Shown here: positions 8,295 through 16,719 of the stretch, piece by piece
Layout: every line of letters starts with the position of its first letter
Numbering within the stretch: position 1 is the stretch's first letter
Origin: JAAYAO01 sp051133435
GTDB lineage: Bacteria > Actinomycetota > Actinomycetes > Propionibacteriales > Propionibacteriaceae
Direction of reading: 5' to 3'
Length of the DNA: 64,000 bases
NCBI RefSeq assembly: GCF_051133435.1
Contig: NZ_JBPGNY010000001.1
Location: 248,001-312,000, forward strand
Notes under the pieces: generated by a model
Told to the model about the DNA's origin: nothing
The model's input: the letters and a program-made list of their open reading frames with translations, nothing else
Database searches by the model: none
Translations under genes and position numbers: made by a program

Positions 8295-9083
8295 TCAGCG
8301 ATCACCCAGCAGAGCGTCCAGACGCGGGGTGCTGGAACCACCCTGGTTCTGGTCGTCGTGCTGCAGGATCTCGGGGGTCTCACCCGGCTCGAAGTGGGCG
8401 TTCTCCAGCCGGTGCAACTGGTCGCGCAGGCTGTCGATGAAGGACTTGCGGTAGTTGCCCTCGAACTCGCGCAACTGACCCACCTGGGACTTGAGCTGGT
8501 CGCGCTCGGTCTCGAGTTCGGCGAACAGCTCACGGCGACGGGCACCGACCTGGCGGTCGAGATCGTCGGCCCGGTTCTTCGCATCGGTGGTCATCCGCTC
8601 GGCATTCACCCGAGCCTCCGACTCCACCCGCGAGGCGCGGGTCTCGGCGTCGGTGGTGATCTCGTGGGCGCGGCGGTTGGCCTCGTCCACCTTCGCCTGG
8701 GCCTCGGCCTCGGCCTCGGTGACGACGCGCTCGGCCTGCTCGGTGGCCATCTGCACCAGGCGCACCACAGCGGGGCTGGCGTCGGCGGCGGTGGTCACCA
8801 CGAGCCGCTCGGGGGCACCCTCACCCTGGGCCTGCTGCTGTTGCGGCTGCTGCGGCTGGGCCGGAGCGGCCACCGGACGGTACTTGTCCTCGGCCTCATC
8901 GGCATTCTGCTTGGCGGCCTGCAGGGATTCGACCTGCCGGCGCAGCATGTCATTCTCTTCGACGAGCTGCTTGAAAGACTCCTCGACGCGATCGACGAAG
9001 TTGTCGACGTCGGTGACCTCGTAGCCGGCCCGACGAGCAATGTGGAATTTGGTGTTCCGGACTTCTTCCAGCGTCAGGGTCAT
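8295..9083 (-). CDS. divIVA: DivIVA/Wag31 polar growth protein
   Basis: The 262-residue coiled-coil protein marks cell poles and directs peptidoglycan synthesis in actinobacteria. The N-terminal DivIVA domain (about 1-65) begins MTLTLEEVRNTKF and contains GYEVTDVDNFVDRV. A Gln/Pro-rich linker (about 73-90) separates it from a long coiled coil (about 105-230) and a polar tail. Start ATG is preceded by AGAGGTGAAAG. It is the last gene of the cluster and is followed by a terminator. A 15-bp palindrome lies 31-45 bp upstream of the start. Confidence 0.95.
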   Translation of the reverse strand: MTLTLEEVRNTKFHIARRAGYEVTDVDNFVDRVEESFKQLVEENDMLRRQVESLQAAKQNADEAEDKYRPVAAPAQPQQPQQQQAQGEGAPERLVVTTAADASPAVVRLVQMATEQAERVVTEAEAEAQAKVDEANRRAHEITTDAETRASRVESEARVNAERMTTDAKNRADDLDRQVGARRRELFAELETERDQLKSQVGQLREFEGNYRKSFIDSLRDQLHRLENAHFEPGETPEILQHDDQNQGGSSTPRLDALLGDR

Positions 9084-9113
9084 CTTTCACCTCTAGTTGT
9101 TAGTGCCCAGCCG

Positions 9114-9128
9114 TGTGACTGAGTCACA
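9114..9128. promoter_or_regulatory. perfect palindrome upstream of divIVA (candidate operator)
   Basis: TGTGACTGAGTCACA is a perfect 7-1-7 palindrome in the 158-bp gap between yggT and divIVA. The half-sites TGTGA and TCACA resemble a CRP/GlxR site, but the spacing is 5 bp rather than the usual 6. The position suggests control of divIVA separately from the rest of the cluster. Confidence 0.45.
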
Positions 9129-9241
9129 TGCATTGTGGCATTACCGACATTGCCTTCAGCTTGCAGTTTCTCAGAATAGCCCTCCGCGCTCCGCGACACC
9201 AGTCACACCCGTCTCAATGGGTTCATTCGGGCACATCGGTA

Positions 9242-9529
9242 TCACCAGAGCATCAGGTTCACCCGCATCGCAATGGTCAACAACAGGACCAGAACGAGGA
9301 AAGAAATATCGAGGGCGATGCTGCCGATCGTCACGGGTTTGAAGATTTTTCCCAGTGCCCGCAGCGGCGGATCGGTAATCGTGTAGATGAATTCGGCCAG
9401 GATCAGCACCAGGCCGCGCGGACGCCAACCCTGGTTGAGCACCGAGACCCACGACAGCACCATGCGTGCCATCAGAACCAAGGTGTATGCCATCAGGACG
9501 TAGTGGATGACCATTGCGATGACGGGCAC
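9242..9529 (-). CDS. YggT-family membrane protein
   Basis: The 95-residue protein has two main hydrophobic segments (about 5-25 and 65-90) and the family pattern MVLSWVSVLNQG ... ITDPPLRALGKIFKP. YggT genes are regular neighbours of sepF and divIVA; their role in septation or membrane organisation is not well defined. The GTG start lies 10 nt after the sepF stop codon, and GAGGT within that gap is the likely ribosome site. Confidence 0.9.
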   Translation of the reverse strand: MPVIAMVIHYVLMAYTLVLMARMVLSWVSVLNQGWRPRGLVLILAEFIYTITDPPLRALGKIFKPVTIGSIALDISFLVLVLLLTIAMRVNLMLW

Positions 9530-9538
9530 CGTTTTACC

Positions 9539-10000
9539 TCAGCTTTGGTTGTAGAACCCTCCAGCGATGCGTTCCTTGTCCTCCGCAGTGACACTGACAT
9601 TCTGCGGTGACAACAGGAACACCTTGCCGGTTACCCGTTCGATAGTGCCACGCAACCCAAAAATGAGTCCCGCGGCGAAGTCGACCAACCGTTTGGCGTC
9701 GGCATCGTCCATCTCGGTGAGATTCATGATGACCGGCACCGAATCGCGGAAGTGTTCGCCGATGGTGCGCGCCTCGTTGTAGGTGCGGGGGTGCACGGTG
9801 ATGATCCGGGTCAGGTCGGCAACCCTCGGCGCCGGCGGGTTCACCGGGCGCCGGGTGTCGATGTCGGTCACGCTCGCCTCACCCTCGTCGTCATAGTCGG
9901 AGACGGCCTCGGTCAGTTCGTGGTCGGATTCGTCGAACTCGGCGTAGCGATCCTGGTTCACCAAACCGAGCCACTCGGCTGCACCCCGCCAAAATCCCAT
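9539..10000 (-). CDS. sepF: cell division protein SepF
   Basis: The 153-residue protein binds FtsZ and the membrane and acts as the FtsZ anchor in bacteria without FtsA. The N-terminus MGFWRGAAEWLGL is an amphipathic helix. A variable acidic linker (about 20-55) leads to the C-terminal DUF552 domain (about 70-150; VPVIMNLTEMDDADAKRLVDFAAGLIFG). ATG is preceded by GAGGAGG. No ftsA is seen in the cluster, consistent with SepF being the main membrane tether. Confidence 0.95.
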   Translation of the reverse strand: MGFWRGAAEWLGLVNQDRYAEFDESDHELTEAVSDYDDEGEASVTDIDTRRPVNPPAPRVADLTRIITVHPRTYNEARTIGEHFRDSVPVIMNLTEMDDADAKRLVDFAAGLIFGLRGTIERVTGKVFLLSPQNVSVTAEDKERIAGGFYNQS

Positions 10001-10097
10001 CGGTCCTCCTCAACGTCCGTCAATGACTGTACCCACGCAGTTGCGGCACAACCGGCAACCACGCGGCGCGTCGCGGCAGTTCCGTTCGGGGGCGGGG

Positions 10098-10661
10098 CTA
10101 CTTTCGGCGGTCGCGAAGTTCGGGAAGGACCAACCACCAGCCCACGGCGGCCAGCCCCAGGACGATCAGGCCGGACGGGATCAGGATCACGCTCAGGCCG
10201 ATCCGCCGTTCCCGCTCCATCATCCGGTTCTCCTCCCAGACATCGGTGCGAACCACCACCTCGGCCGGAACCGGGGAAACATCGGTACAGCTCACCCGAT
10301 AGGTGCCCTCTCGGTAGGCGAAGAACCGCACGAGGACGGTGAACTCGTCCCAGCGCGGTGAGCGCACCACCTCATCCAGAGGTTGCGCTGCGCCATCGGG
10401 AGCGGTGACGCTGCATTCCGGTTTCGGCAGCTTGGTGCCGGCTTGATAGTCGGGATGTGAGGTGTCCGGCCGGATACCGACCTCCATCCCGCCCCGAGGC
10501 AGTTCGACGGTTCCGTCGGCGGCCACCGGGTAAGCCACGGATACCGAGTCCACCGGTCGGGGCTTGCTCAGTTCCACGGTCACCCAGCTCAGGAACGCAG
10601 CCCCCAGCGCGACCAGCACCGCCAGGGTCCAGAGCGCCACGGCCCCGATGATGCGCTTCAT
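10098..10661 (-). CDS. membrane protein, paralog of the next upstream gene
   Basis: The 187-residue protein is not recognised as a named family. It has an N-terminal membrane segment (about 5-28), an extracellular region of about 110 residues, and a second membrane segment near the C-terminus (about 155-177). The outer part contains two Cys (PECSV, RVSCTDV) and ends VVVRTDVWEENR. It is clearly related to the protein at 10658-11233: same MKR start, layout, Cys spacing and the V-V-x-R-D-V-W motif. Start and upstream stop overlap by 4 bases (ATGA). The position between sepF and pgeF suggests an envelope or division role; that is inference. Confidence 0.8.
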   Translation of the reverse strand: MKRIIGAVALWTLAVLVALGAAFLSWVTVELSKPRPVDSVSVAYPVAADGTVELPRGGMEVGIRPDTSHPDYQAGTKLPKPECSVTAPDGAAQPLDEVVRSPRWDEFTVLVRFFAYREGTYRVSCTDVSPVPAEVVVRTDVWEENRMMERERRIGLSVILIPSGLIVLGLAAVGWWLVLPELRDRRK

Positions 10662-11233
10662 CGGACGCCCTGACGATCGGGGCGCAATCGGCCGGATCCG
10701 ATCCGGATCGCGGCCGCCACCAGAAAGATGAAGACCACCGCCCCCACCCCACCGATGATCAGCATCCGGCCGGTCCGTCGTGCTTCCTCGGCGCGGTGGG
10801 TAACCCAGACATCGCGCTGCACCACCAGCTCGGTGGGCAGGATCAGGCCGACGTCATCGCGGCACACCACCCCGTACCTGCCCGCGGCTGCGCTGGTGAA
10901 ACGGGCGTAGCGGGTGAACTCGTGCATTCGCGGCTTCCGGTCGACCGCGTCGAAGTGCACCAGTTCCCCATCGGCATCGCTGACTCGGCAGGTCGGGGCC
11001 GGAAGGGTTCGGCCGGCCTCGTATTCGGGGTGGTCGGGGTCCAGCACCACGCCGAGCTCGTAGGAGGTGTCGGCCTGCAACTGCACGTGGTCCTCGACCA
11101 CCTTGTACCGGGTTGGGTCCCCGTCGGGTTGGGGAGCGCCGGTGACATTGGTCAGGAAGATCGCGAGCAGGGTGATCAGGGCCACCAGGCCGGCCAGGCC
11201 CAGCAGCACCCACGTTCCCAGGACGCGCTTCAT
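10658..11233 (-). CDS. membrane protein, first of a tandem paralog pair
   Basis: The 191-residue protein starts MKRVLGTWVLLGLAGL, with one membrane segment at about 6-29 and another near 155-178. The external domain holds DPDHPEYEAG, PTCRV, YGVVCRDD and VVQRDVWV, matching DTSHPDYQAG, PECSV, YRVSCTDV and VVVRTDVW in the following gene. The two genes arose by tandem duplication and sit where many Gram-positive clusters carry ylmE/yggS. A longer in-frame reading upstream of 11233 overlaps pgeF and has no coding character there. Function unknown. Confidence 0.8.
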   Translation of the reverse strand: MKRVLGTWVLLGLAGLVALITLLAIFLTNVTGAPQPDGDPTRYKVVEDHVQLQADTSYELGVVLDPDHPEYEAGRTLPAPTCRVSDADGELVHFDAVDRKPRMHEFTRYARFTSAAAGRYGVVCRDDVGLILPTELVVQRDVWVTHRAEEARRTGRMLIIGGVGAVVFIFLVAAAIRIGSGRLRPDRQGVR

Positions 11234-11259
11234 ACCTGACAGTGTCACCCCCGGCCGGG

Positions 11260-12036
11260 TCAGGCGTCGGTGAACCAGACCGCGCCGACCTGTCGTCCGG
11301 CCCCGGCCCCGTCCCGGCGGTGGCTGTGCAGGTCGGTGTCGGTGCGGGTGCAGCGATCGATGTCCACCGCCGCCACGTCCAGGTGACGCAGTTGCGCCAG
11401 CGCGCCGGCACCCAGGTCGATCGACGGGGTGCCCCAGGAGGTTTCGGCCCGGGTGGCGGGTTCTCGACCCCAGGCGTCCTCGGCCATCTGTTCGGGTACC
11501 TCGTAACAGGCACCGCAGACATGCGGGCCGACCCAGGCCGAGATCCGTTCCGCCCCGGCGGCGCGCATTGCGGCCACCGTGGCGGGCAGCACCCCACCGA
11601 GAAGGCCGACCCGTCCGGCATGGGCCACCCCGACCACCCCGCGTTCGGGGTCGGCGAGCACCACCGGCAGGCAATCGGCGACCCGCACCAACAGCGCGGT
11701 GCCGGACGGGCAGTGCCGGGACGAGGCAACGATCGCGTCGGCGACCGGCAACACGGGAGCGCCCGCCGCGGAGCCCAGATGACCGAGGGGATGCCAGCCT
11801 TCGATCAGCTCATCGGTGACGGTGAGCACCTCGGGGCCGTGCACTTGGTGCACGGTGATGAACCGGCGCACCGCAATGGCCTCGCCGAAGCGGCGGTAGT
11901 TCTCGATCACATGGTCGAGGTCATCGACGTCGGTGCGGCCCAGGTTCAACGAACCCATCGCCCCGGCGCTGACTCCCCCGTGGCGGTCGGTGAAGCCCAG
12001 GGAGACCGGGCCCAACGACCGCTGCCAGGCGAACAC
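11260..12036 (-). CDS. pgeF: YfiH/PgeF-family laccase-domain protein
   Basis: The 258-residue protein belongs to the multicopper-oxidase-like YfiH family, which in E. coli (PgeF) removes wrongly built UDP-MurNAc precursors and in other members acts on purine nucleosides. Metal ligands are seen in TVHQVHG, VRVADCLPVV, VAHAGRVG and GPHVCGACYEV. The GTG start directly follows the ftsZ stop codon (TAG-GTG), so it is translationally coupled to ftsZ. Family placement is secure; the exact substrate is not. Confidence 0.92.
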   Translation of the reverse strand: MFAWQRSLGPVSLGFTDRHGGVSAGAMGSLNLGRTDVDDLDHVIENYRRFGEAIAVRRFITVHQVHGPEVLTVTDELIEGWHPLGHLGSAAGAPVLPVADAIVASSRHCPSGTALLVRVADCLPVVLADPERGVVGVAHAGRVGLLGGVLPATVAAMRAAGAERISAWVGPHVCGACYEVPEQMAEDAWGREPATRAETSWGTPSIDLGAGALAQLRHLDVAAVDIDRCTRTDTDLHSHRRDGAGAGRQVGAVWFTDA

Positions 12037-13263
12037 CTACTTCAGGAAGTCGGGGATGTCGAGGTCGTCATCGGCCGGCCGCGGTGGGTTCACCGGGGTG
12101 CGCGGCTGGGTCGGTTGAGTCGGCTGCGGCGCCTGGGGGCGCAGGTTCGACTCGTTCGGCGCCGGAGCCGGGGATTCGGTCTTGGGGGCCGGATCGGTGC
12201 GCGGAGTGCTGGGCGGTTGGGACACCGGAGCGCTCTGCTCCTGCTGCTGCGGACGCCCCGGGTTCTGTACCGGGCGGCGCTGCTGTTGTTGCGGCTGCTG
12301 CTTCTTCGGGGGTTGGCCGCCCTCGAAACCGGCCGCGATCACGGTGACCTTGACCTCGTCGCCGAGGGAGTCGTCGATGATCGTGCCGAAGATGATGTTG
12401 GCCTCGTCGTGGGCCGAGGCCTGGATCAGGCTGGCGGCCGCCGAGACCTCGAACAGGCCCATGTCGGAGCCACCGGCGATCGACATCAGCACCCCGTGGG
12501 CACCGTCGATGCTGGCCTCCAGCAACGGCGAGGAGACCGCCATTTCGGCCGCGGTCTGGGCACGGTCCTCGCCGCGGGCCGAGCCGATACCCATCAGGGC
12601 CGAACCGGCGTTCTGCATCACCGACTTCACATCGGCGAAGTCGAGGTTGATCAGGCCCGGGGTGGTGATCAGGTCGGTGATACCCGACACGCCTTGCAGC
12701 AGCACGGTGTCGGCCTGCTTGAAGGCATCGACCATGGTGACGTTCTGGTCGCCCATCTCGAGCAGCTTGTCATTGGGAATGACGATGAGCGTGTCGACCT
12801 CTTCGCGCAGCGCTTCGATGCCGACCTCGGCGGTGTTCGAGCGGTGCCGCCCCTCGAAGGTGAACGGACGGGTGACCACACCGATGGTCAGCGCACCCAG
12901 GGCGCGGGCGATGCGGGCGACGACGGGGGCGCCGCCGGTGCCGGTGCCACCACCCTCACCGGCGGTGACGAAGACCATGTCGGCACCCTTGAGCACCTCT
13001 TCGATTTCCTCGGCATGGTCCTCGGCCGCCTGTCGCCCCTTGTCGGGGTCGGCCCCGGCGCCGAGACCACGGGTGAGTTCGCGACCGATGTCGAGCTTCA
13101 CGTCGGCGTCGCTCATCAGCAACGCCTGGGCATCGGTGTTCACCGCAATGAACTCGACCCCGCGAAGGTCGGCCTCGATCATCCGGTTGACGGCGTTGAC
13201 ACCGCCGCCGCCGACGCCCACCACCTTGATGATCGCCAGGTAGTTCTGAGATGCACTGGCCAC
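12037..13263 (-). CDS. ftsZ: cell division GTPase FtsZ
   Basis: Tubulin-like GTPase that forms the Z-ring. The tubulin signature GGGTGTG is at about residues 104-110 and the synergy loop with NLDFADVKSVM follows. The last third is a Pro/Gln-rich linker ending in DDDLDIPDFLK, the conserved tip that binds SepF and other partners. I choose GTG at 13263 (408 residues, MASASQNYLAIIKVVG) because AGAAGGA sits 7 nt upstream; the in-frame ATG at 13287 has no ribosome site. A 177-bp gap before ftsQ allows a dedicated promoter. Confidence 0.97.
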   Translation of the reverse strand: MASASQNYLAIIKVVGVGGGGVNAVNRMIEADLRGVEFIAVNTDAQALLMSDADVKLDIGRELTRGLGAGADPDKGRQAAEDHAEEIEEVLKGADMVFVTAGEGGGTGTGGAPVVARIARALGALTIGVVTRPFTFEGRHRSNTAEVGIEALREEVDTLIVIPNDKLLEMGDQNVTMVDAFKQADTVLLQGVSGITDLITTPGLINLDFADVKSVMQNAGSALMGIGSARGEDRAQTAAEMAVSSPLLEASIDGAHGVLMSIAGGSDMGLFEVSAAASLIQASAHDEANIIFGTIIDDSLGDEVKVTVIAAGFEGGQPPKKQQPQQQQRRPVQNPGRPQQQEQSAPVSQPPSTPRTDPAPKTESPAPAPNESNLRPQAPQPTQPTQPRTPVNPPRPADDDLDIPDFLK

Positions 13264-13425
13264 GTGATCTTCCTTCTGCTCGTTCATGCGGTCGACCGGT
13301 GGTCCACTGGTGGGGAAGGTGGACCTCGGCTACTTCAAGACGTGTTCAGGCTATGAAGCACCGGTAACAGTGTCCACCATCTACGCCGCGACGCGCCGAG
13401 GAACGTGAAGCTGTACTTGAGGGTT

Positions 13426-13431
13426 AGTCAA
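13426..13431 (-). promoter_or_regulatory. possible -35 element upstream of ftsZ
   Basis: A TTGACT hexamer (minus strand) lies just after the ftsQ stop codon, within TTGACTAACCCTCAAG. No good -10 hexamer is found at 16-18 nt, so only the possibility of a local ftsZ promoter is noted. The remaining gap (13264-13425) shows nothing else distinct. Confidence 0.25.
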
Positions 13432-13440
13432 TCCTGCCGG

Positions 13441-14136
13441 TCAACGGGTGGTGGGGTGATCCGGCGCCGACACGTTGTAGACCTTCGCATTGGGTGCCGC
13501 GGTCATCAGCGAGCTGAGCACCAGGGCCTTGTCCGCCGACCTGTCGGCCCCACCCCATTCGATCCTCACCCCGCGGTCGAGGTGAATCACGATCGCATTC
13601 GGCCCGCGGGTGGTCACCGATTGGGCCCGCTCGGCCACGGTGCTGGGCAGGGCGCGCACCACCTGCGCGGTGTCGGACCATTCCCCGTCGGGTACTTCCT
13701 TGGCCACCACCAGGTCTTCGGGTGCCTCGTTGACCTCGCTGTAACCGAACCCGGTGTCGTCGACCAGCATCCAGGTGCCCTTGTTGTGGGCCACGAATCT
13801 GGGGGTTCGTTCGATGATCTCGATGTGCAGGGTGTGCGGCCATGATCGCGACACGTCGACGCTGCGCACCGGGGGCAGGTCGGCCAGTCGGGACCCGATC
13901 CGATCGGTGTCCAGCCGGGCCAGTGGCACCCCGAGCGGCACCTGGGCGGTGTCGCGCACCTGATCTTCGCTGAGCAGCTTGGCGCCGGACACCGAGATGT
14001 CGCGCACCGCGAGCACCGAGGAGAATCCCACCAGCCAGACCCCGGCCCCGGCCAGCAGCACCACCAGGACGGTCACCAGGATGGTGCGAATACCGATCCG
14101 ACGGCGCCGGTTGCGACGTCGCTTGCGGGCCGCCAT
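13441..14136 (-). CDS. ftsQ: cell division protein FtsQ
   Basis: The 231-residue bitopic protein belongs to the FtsQ-FtsL-FtsB divisome complex. It has a very basic cytoplasmic start (MAARKRRRNRRRR), one membrane segment (about 17-38), a POTRA domain (about 46-115; LAVRDISVSGAKLLSEDQV) and the FtsQ domain with HIEIIERTP. Its ATG overlaps the murC stop by one base. Order murC-ftsQ-ftsZ is the usual actinobacterial arrangement. Confidence 0.95.
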   Translation of the reverse strand: MAARKRRRNRRRRIGIRTILVTVLVVLLAGAGVWLVGFSSVLAVRDISVSGAKLLSEDQVRDTAQVPLGVPLARLDTDRIGSRLADLPPVRSVDVSRSWPHTLHIEIIERTPRFVAHNKGTWMLVDDTGFGYSEVNEAPEDLVVAKEVPDGEWSDTAQVVRALPSTVAERAQSVTTRGPNAIVIHLDRGVRIEWGGADRSADKALVLSSLMTAAPNAKVYNVSAPDHPTTR

Positions 14137-15599
14137 CAGCGTTGCTCCAACGCCGCCACGATGGCCGGCGCAACGGTGGTGATGTCCCCCGCCCCCAGGG
14201 TCAGCACCAGATCCCCGGGTTCGGCCAGCGCGGCAACCACCGCCGGCACCTCGTCACGGTCGGCACACCAGTGCACCGAGTCGGCGCGGGCCGGGTCGGC
14301 GGAGCGCACGGCCTCGACGATGAGTTGCCCGGTAACGCCGGGAATCGGGTCTTCACGGGCCGGATAAATCTCGGTCAGCACCACCTGATCGGCCAGGCGC
14401 AGGCCGCGGCCGAACTCGCCGGCGAAATCTCGGGTGCGGCTGAACAGGTGTGGTTGGAAGCAGGCGATCACCCGTCCGGTACCGGCGACCGCGTCGCAGG
14501 CCGCGGTGAGGGTGGCCGACACCTCGGTCGGGTGATGGGCGTAGTCGTCGTAGACGCTCACCCCGGCGACCTCCCCGGTGAACTCGAAGCGCCGATGGGT
14601 GCCGACGAAGTCACCCAGGGCGGCTGCGGCCGCAACGGGATCGGCGCCCAGATCGACCGCCACCGTCCAGGCGGCCACGGCGTTGTGCAGGTTGAACACC
14701 CCCGGCACCCGCAGCCGCAGGGTCACCTCGGTGTCGGCGGTGGTCACGGTGGCTCCGATCAGCCAGCCGTCGGCGCGTGCGGGGTTGTGCCGAATGTCGC
14801 TCAGCCGCACATCGGCTCCGGCATCGGTGCCGCAGGTGATCACCCGCTGTTGCACCGGGGCACGGTGTGCCGAGCCGGACGAGGCCGCGGTGCGGAGTTC
14901 GTCGGCGAGCTCCCGAGCGCCGGGGTCGTCGATGTTGACCACCAGGGTGCGCACCTGCTCGGCGAAGCGCCGGTAGCCGGCGGCATAGGCCTGCGGGGTG
15001 TGCCAGTTGTCGAGGTGGTCGGCCTCGATGTTGGTGACCACCCCGTGGGTGGCCGGGTATTGCAGGAAGGAGCCGTCCGATTCGTCGGCCTCGACCACGA
15101 AGGCCTCCCCCGAGCCGAGGGCGGCGCTGGTGCCGGTGTTGCCCAGGGGCGCCCCGACCACGTACGAGGGGTTCAGGCCGGCGCCGAGCAGGGCCACCGC
15201 GGTCATCGCGCTGGTGGTGGTTTTGCCGTGTGTGCCGGCCACTGCGACCCCGCGTTTGCCGAGCATCAGCGCGGCCAGGGCCGCACTGCGGTGCCACACC
15301 CGCAGGCCGCGGCGGCGGGCCTCGGCCAGTTCGGGGTTGGTTTCGCGGATCGCCGAGGAGATCACCACCGTGCCCACCCCGGGCCCGACCTGGGCGGCAT
15401 CGTGACCGACCCAGACCTCGGCTCCCCGGGCGCGCAGATCGGCCAGGACGGGCGAATCCTGCTGATCCGAACCGCTGACCGACAGGCCGAGTTCGCACAT
15501 CAGCCGGGCGATGCCGCTCATGCCGGCACCGCCGATCGCGATGAAGTGCACCCCACCCAGTTCGTCGGCGGGGACGAGTTCAACCGGTTCGACCAGCAT
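14136..15599 (-). CDS. murC: UDP-N-acetylmuramate--L-alanine ligase
   Basis: The ATP-dependent ligase adds L-Ala to UDP-MurNAc in the cytoplasm. The nucleotide-sugar site HFIAIGGAGMSGIA is near residue 20 and the ATP loop GTHGKTTT at about 122-129; VVEADESDGSF and YDDYAHHPTEV are the other Mur ligase signatures. Length (487 residues) is normal. The start is GTG-ATG over the murG stop (GTGATG), so either codon couples it to murG. Confidence 0.97.
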   Translation of the reverse strand: MLVEPVELVPADELGGVHFIAIGGAGMSGIARLMCELGLSVSGSDQQDSPVLADLRARGAEVWVGHDAAQVGPGVGTVVISSAIRETNPELAEARRRGLRVWHRSAALAALMLGKRGVAVAGTHGKTTTSAMTAVALLGAGLNPSYVVGAPLGNTGTSAALGSGEAFVVEADESDGSFLQYPATHGVVTNIEADHLDNWHTPQAYAAGYRRFAEQVRTLVVNIDDPGARELADELRTAASSGSAHRAPVQQRVITCGTDAGADVRLSDIRHNPARADGWLIGATVTTADTEVTLRLRVPGVFNLHNAVAAWTVAVDLGADPVAAAAALGDFVGTHRRFEFTGEVAGVSVYDDYAHHPTEVSATLTAACDAVAGTGRVIACFQPHLFSRTRDFAGEFGRGLRLADQVVLTEIYPAREDPIPGVTGQLIVEAVRSADPARADSVHWCADRDEVPAVVAALAEPGDLVLTLGAGDITTVAPAIVAALEQR

Positions 15600-16708
15600 C
15601 ACCGCACCGCCGCCAGCACCATTTCGGCCAGGCGCAGGTCGGCATCGGCCGGCATCAGGCCCTGTCCGGCGGCCCGCATCCGGGCCAGGGTCTGTGGGTC
15701 GTTGATCAGCTCGGGCACCAGCCGACCGAGCAGTTCGGGGGTGCAGTCGGCGTCGTCGACCAGTCGGGCTCCCCCGGCGTCGACCAGGGGGGCGGCGTTG
15801 CGGCCCTGTTCGCCGTTGCCGTGCGGTAGCGGTACCAGGATCGTCGGCAACCCGATCACGGCGGTTTCCACCACCGTGCCGGCACCGCTGCGTCCCACCA
15901 TCAGGTCGGCGGCCAGGTAGGCGCGTTCCATCGCGTCGACATAGGGCACCGGCTGGTACACCGCCCCGGACGGGTCTTCGATCCGGACGTGTTGCTCGGT
16001 GAAGTTCTTGGCCCCGAGCACGTGCAGCACCTGGATACCGCCGGCGAGCAGGCCTTCGGTGGCGGCCGCCGAAACGGCCGTGTTGATGCTGCGCGCTCCC
16101 TGGGAGCCGCCGCTGACCAGCAGCAGGGGCAGATCGGGGTGCAGGCCGTACTCCGCCCGTGCCTCGGCGCGCACCGCGGCCCGGGCCCCGGCATCGAGAC
16201 CGGCGGCATCGGTGATCGTCCGGCGCAGGGGCAGGCCGAGGTGTTGGGCATGGCGCAACGGGGTGCCCGGGAAGGTGATCACCACGTCGGTGGTGAACCG
16301 GGCCCCGAGTTTGTTGGCGATACCGGGCACCGAGTTGCCTTCGTGCACCACGATCGGCACCTTCAGCGACCTGGCGGCCAGATAGGCCGGAACCGAGACG
16401 TACCCGCCGAAGCCGACCAGGACGTCCGCCCGGTGGTCGGTGAGGATCTTCTTGGCCGCCCGCACCGAACGTCCCAGCCGCACCGGCAGGGTGAACAGAT
16501 CTTTGTTGGGACGCCTGGGCAGCGGCACCGGCTCGACCAGCTCCAGGCGTAGCCCGGCAGCCGGAATGACGGTGTTCTCCAGTCCCTTGGGTGTTCCGAT
16601 CACCAGCAGGTCGGCACCTGGATCGAGTTCGGTGAGCCGTTGCGCGGTGGCGATCAACGGTGAGGTATGGCCGGCGGTTCCCCCACCGGCCAGCACGATT
16701 CGTGCCAT
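15599..16708 (-). CDS. murG: lipid II synthase MurG (GlcNAc transferase)
   Basis: The 369-residue peripheral membrane glycosyltransferase adds GlcNAc to lipid I to make lipid II. Signatures are GGGTAGHTSPL at the N-terminus, VSGGSQGARSIN in the middle, and GRSGAGTVVE with PLPHGNGEQGRNA in the UDP-GlcNAc domain. Start ATG (MARIVLAGGG) follows the ftsW stop by 11 nt. It lies between ftsW and murC as usual in actinobacteria. Confidence 0.97.
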   Translation of the reverse strand: MARIVLAGGGTAGHTSPLIATAQRLTELDPGADLLVIGTPKGLENTVIPAAGLRLELVEPVPLPRRPNKDLFTLPVRLGRSVRAAKKILTDHRADVLVGFGGYVSVPAYLAARSLKVPIVVHEGNSVPGIANKLGARFTTDVVITFPGTPLRHAQHLGLPLRRTITDAAGLDAGARAAVRAEARAEYGLHPDLPLLLVSGGSQGARSINTAVSAAATEGLLAGGIQVLHVLGAKNFTEQHVRIEDPSGAVYQPVPYVDAMERAYLAADLMVGRSGAGTVVETAVIGLPTILVPLPHGNGEQGRNAAPLVDAGGARLVDDADCTPELLGRLVPELINDPQTLARMRAAGQGLMPADADLRLAEMVLAAVR

Positions 16709-16719
16709 CGATACAACTC

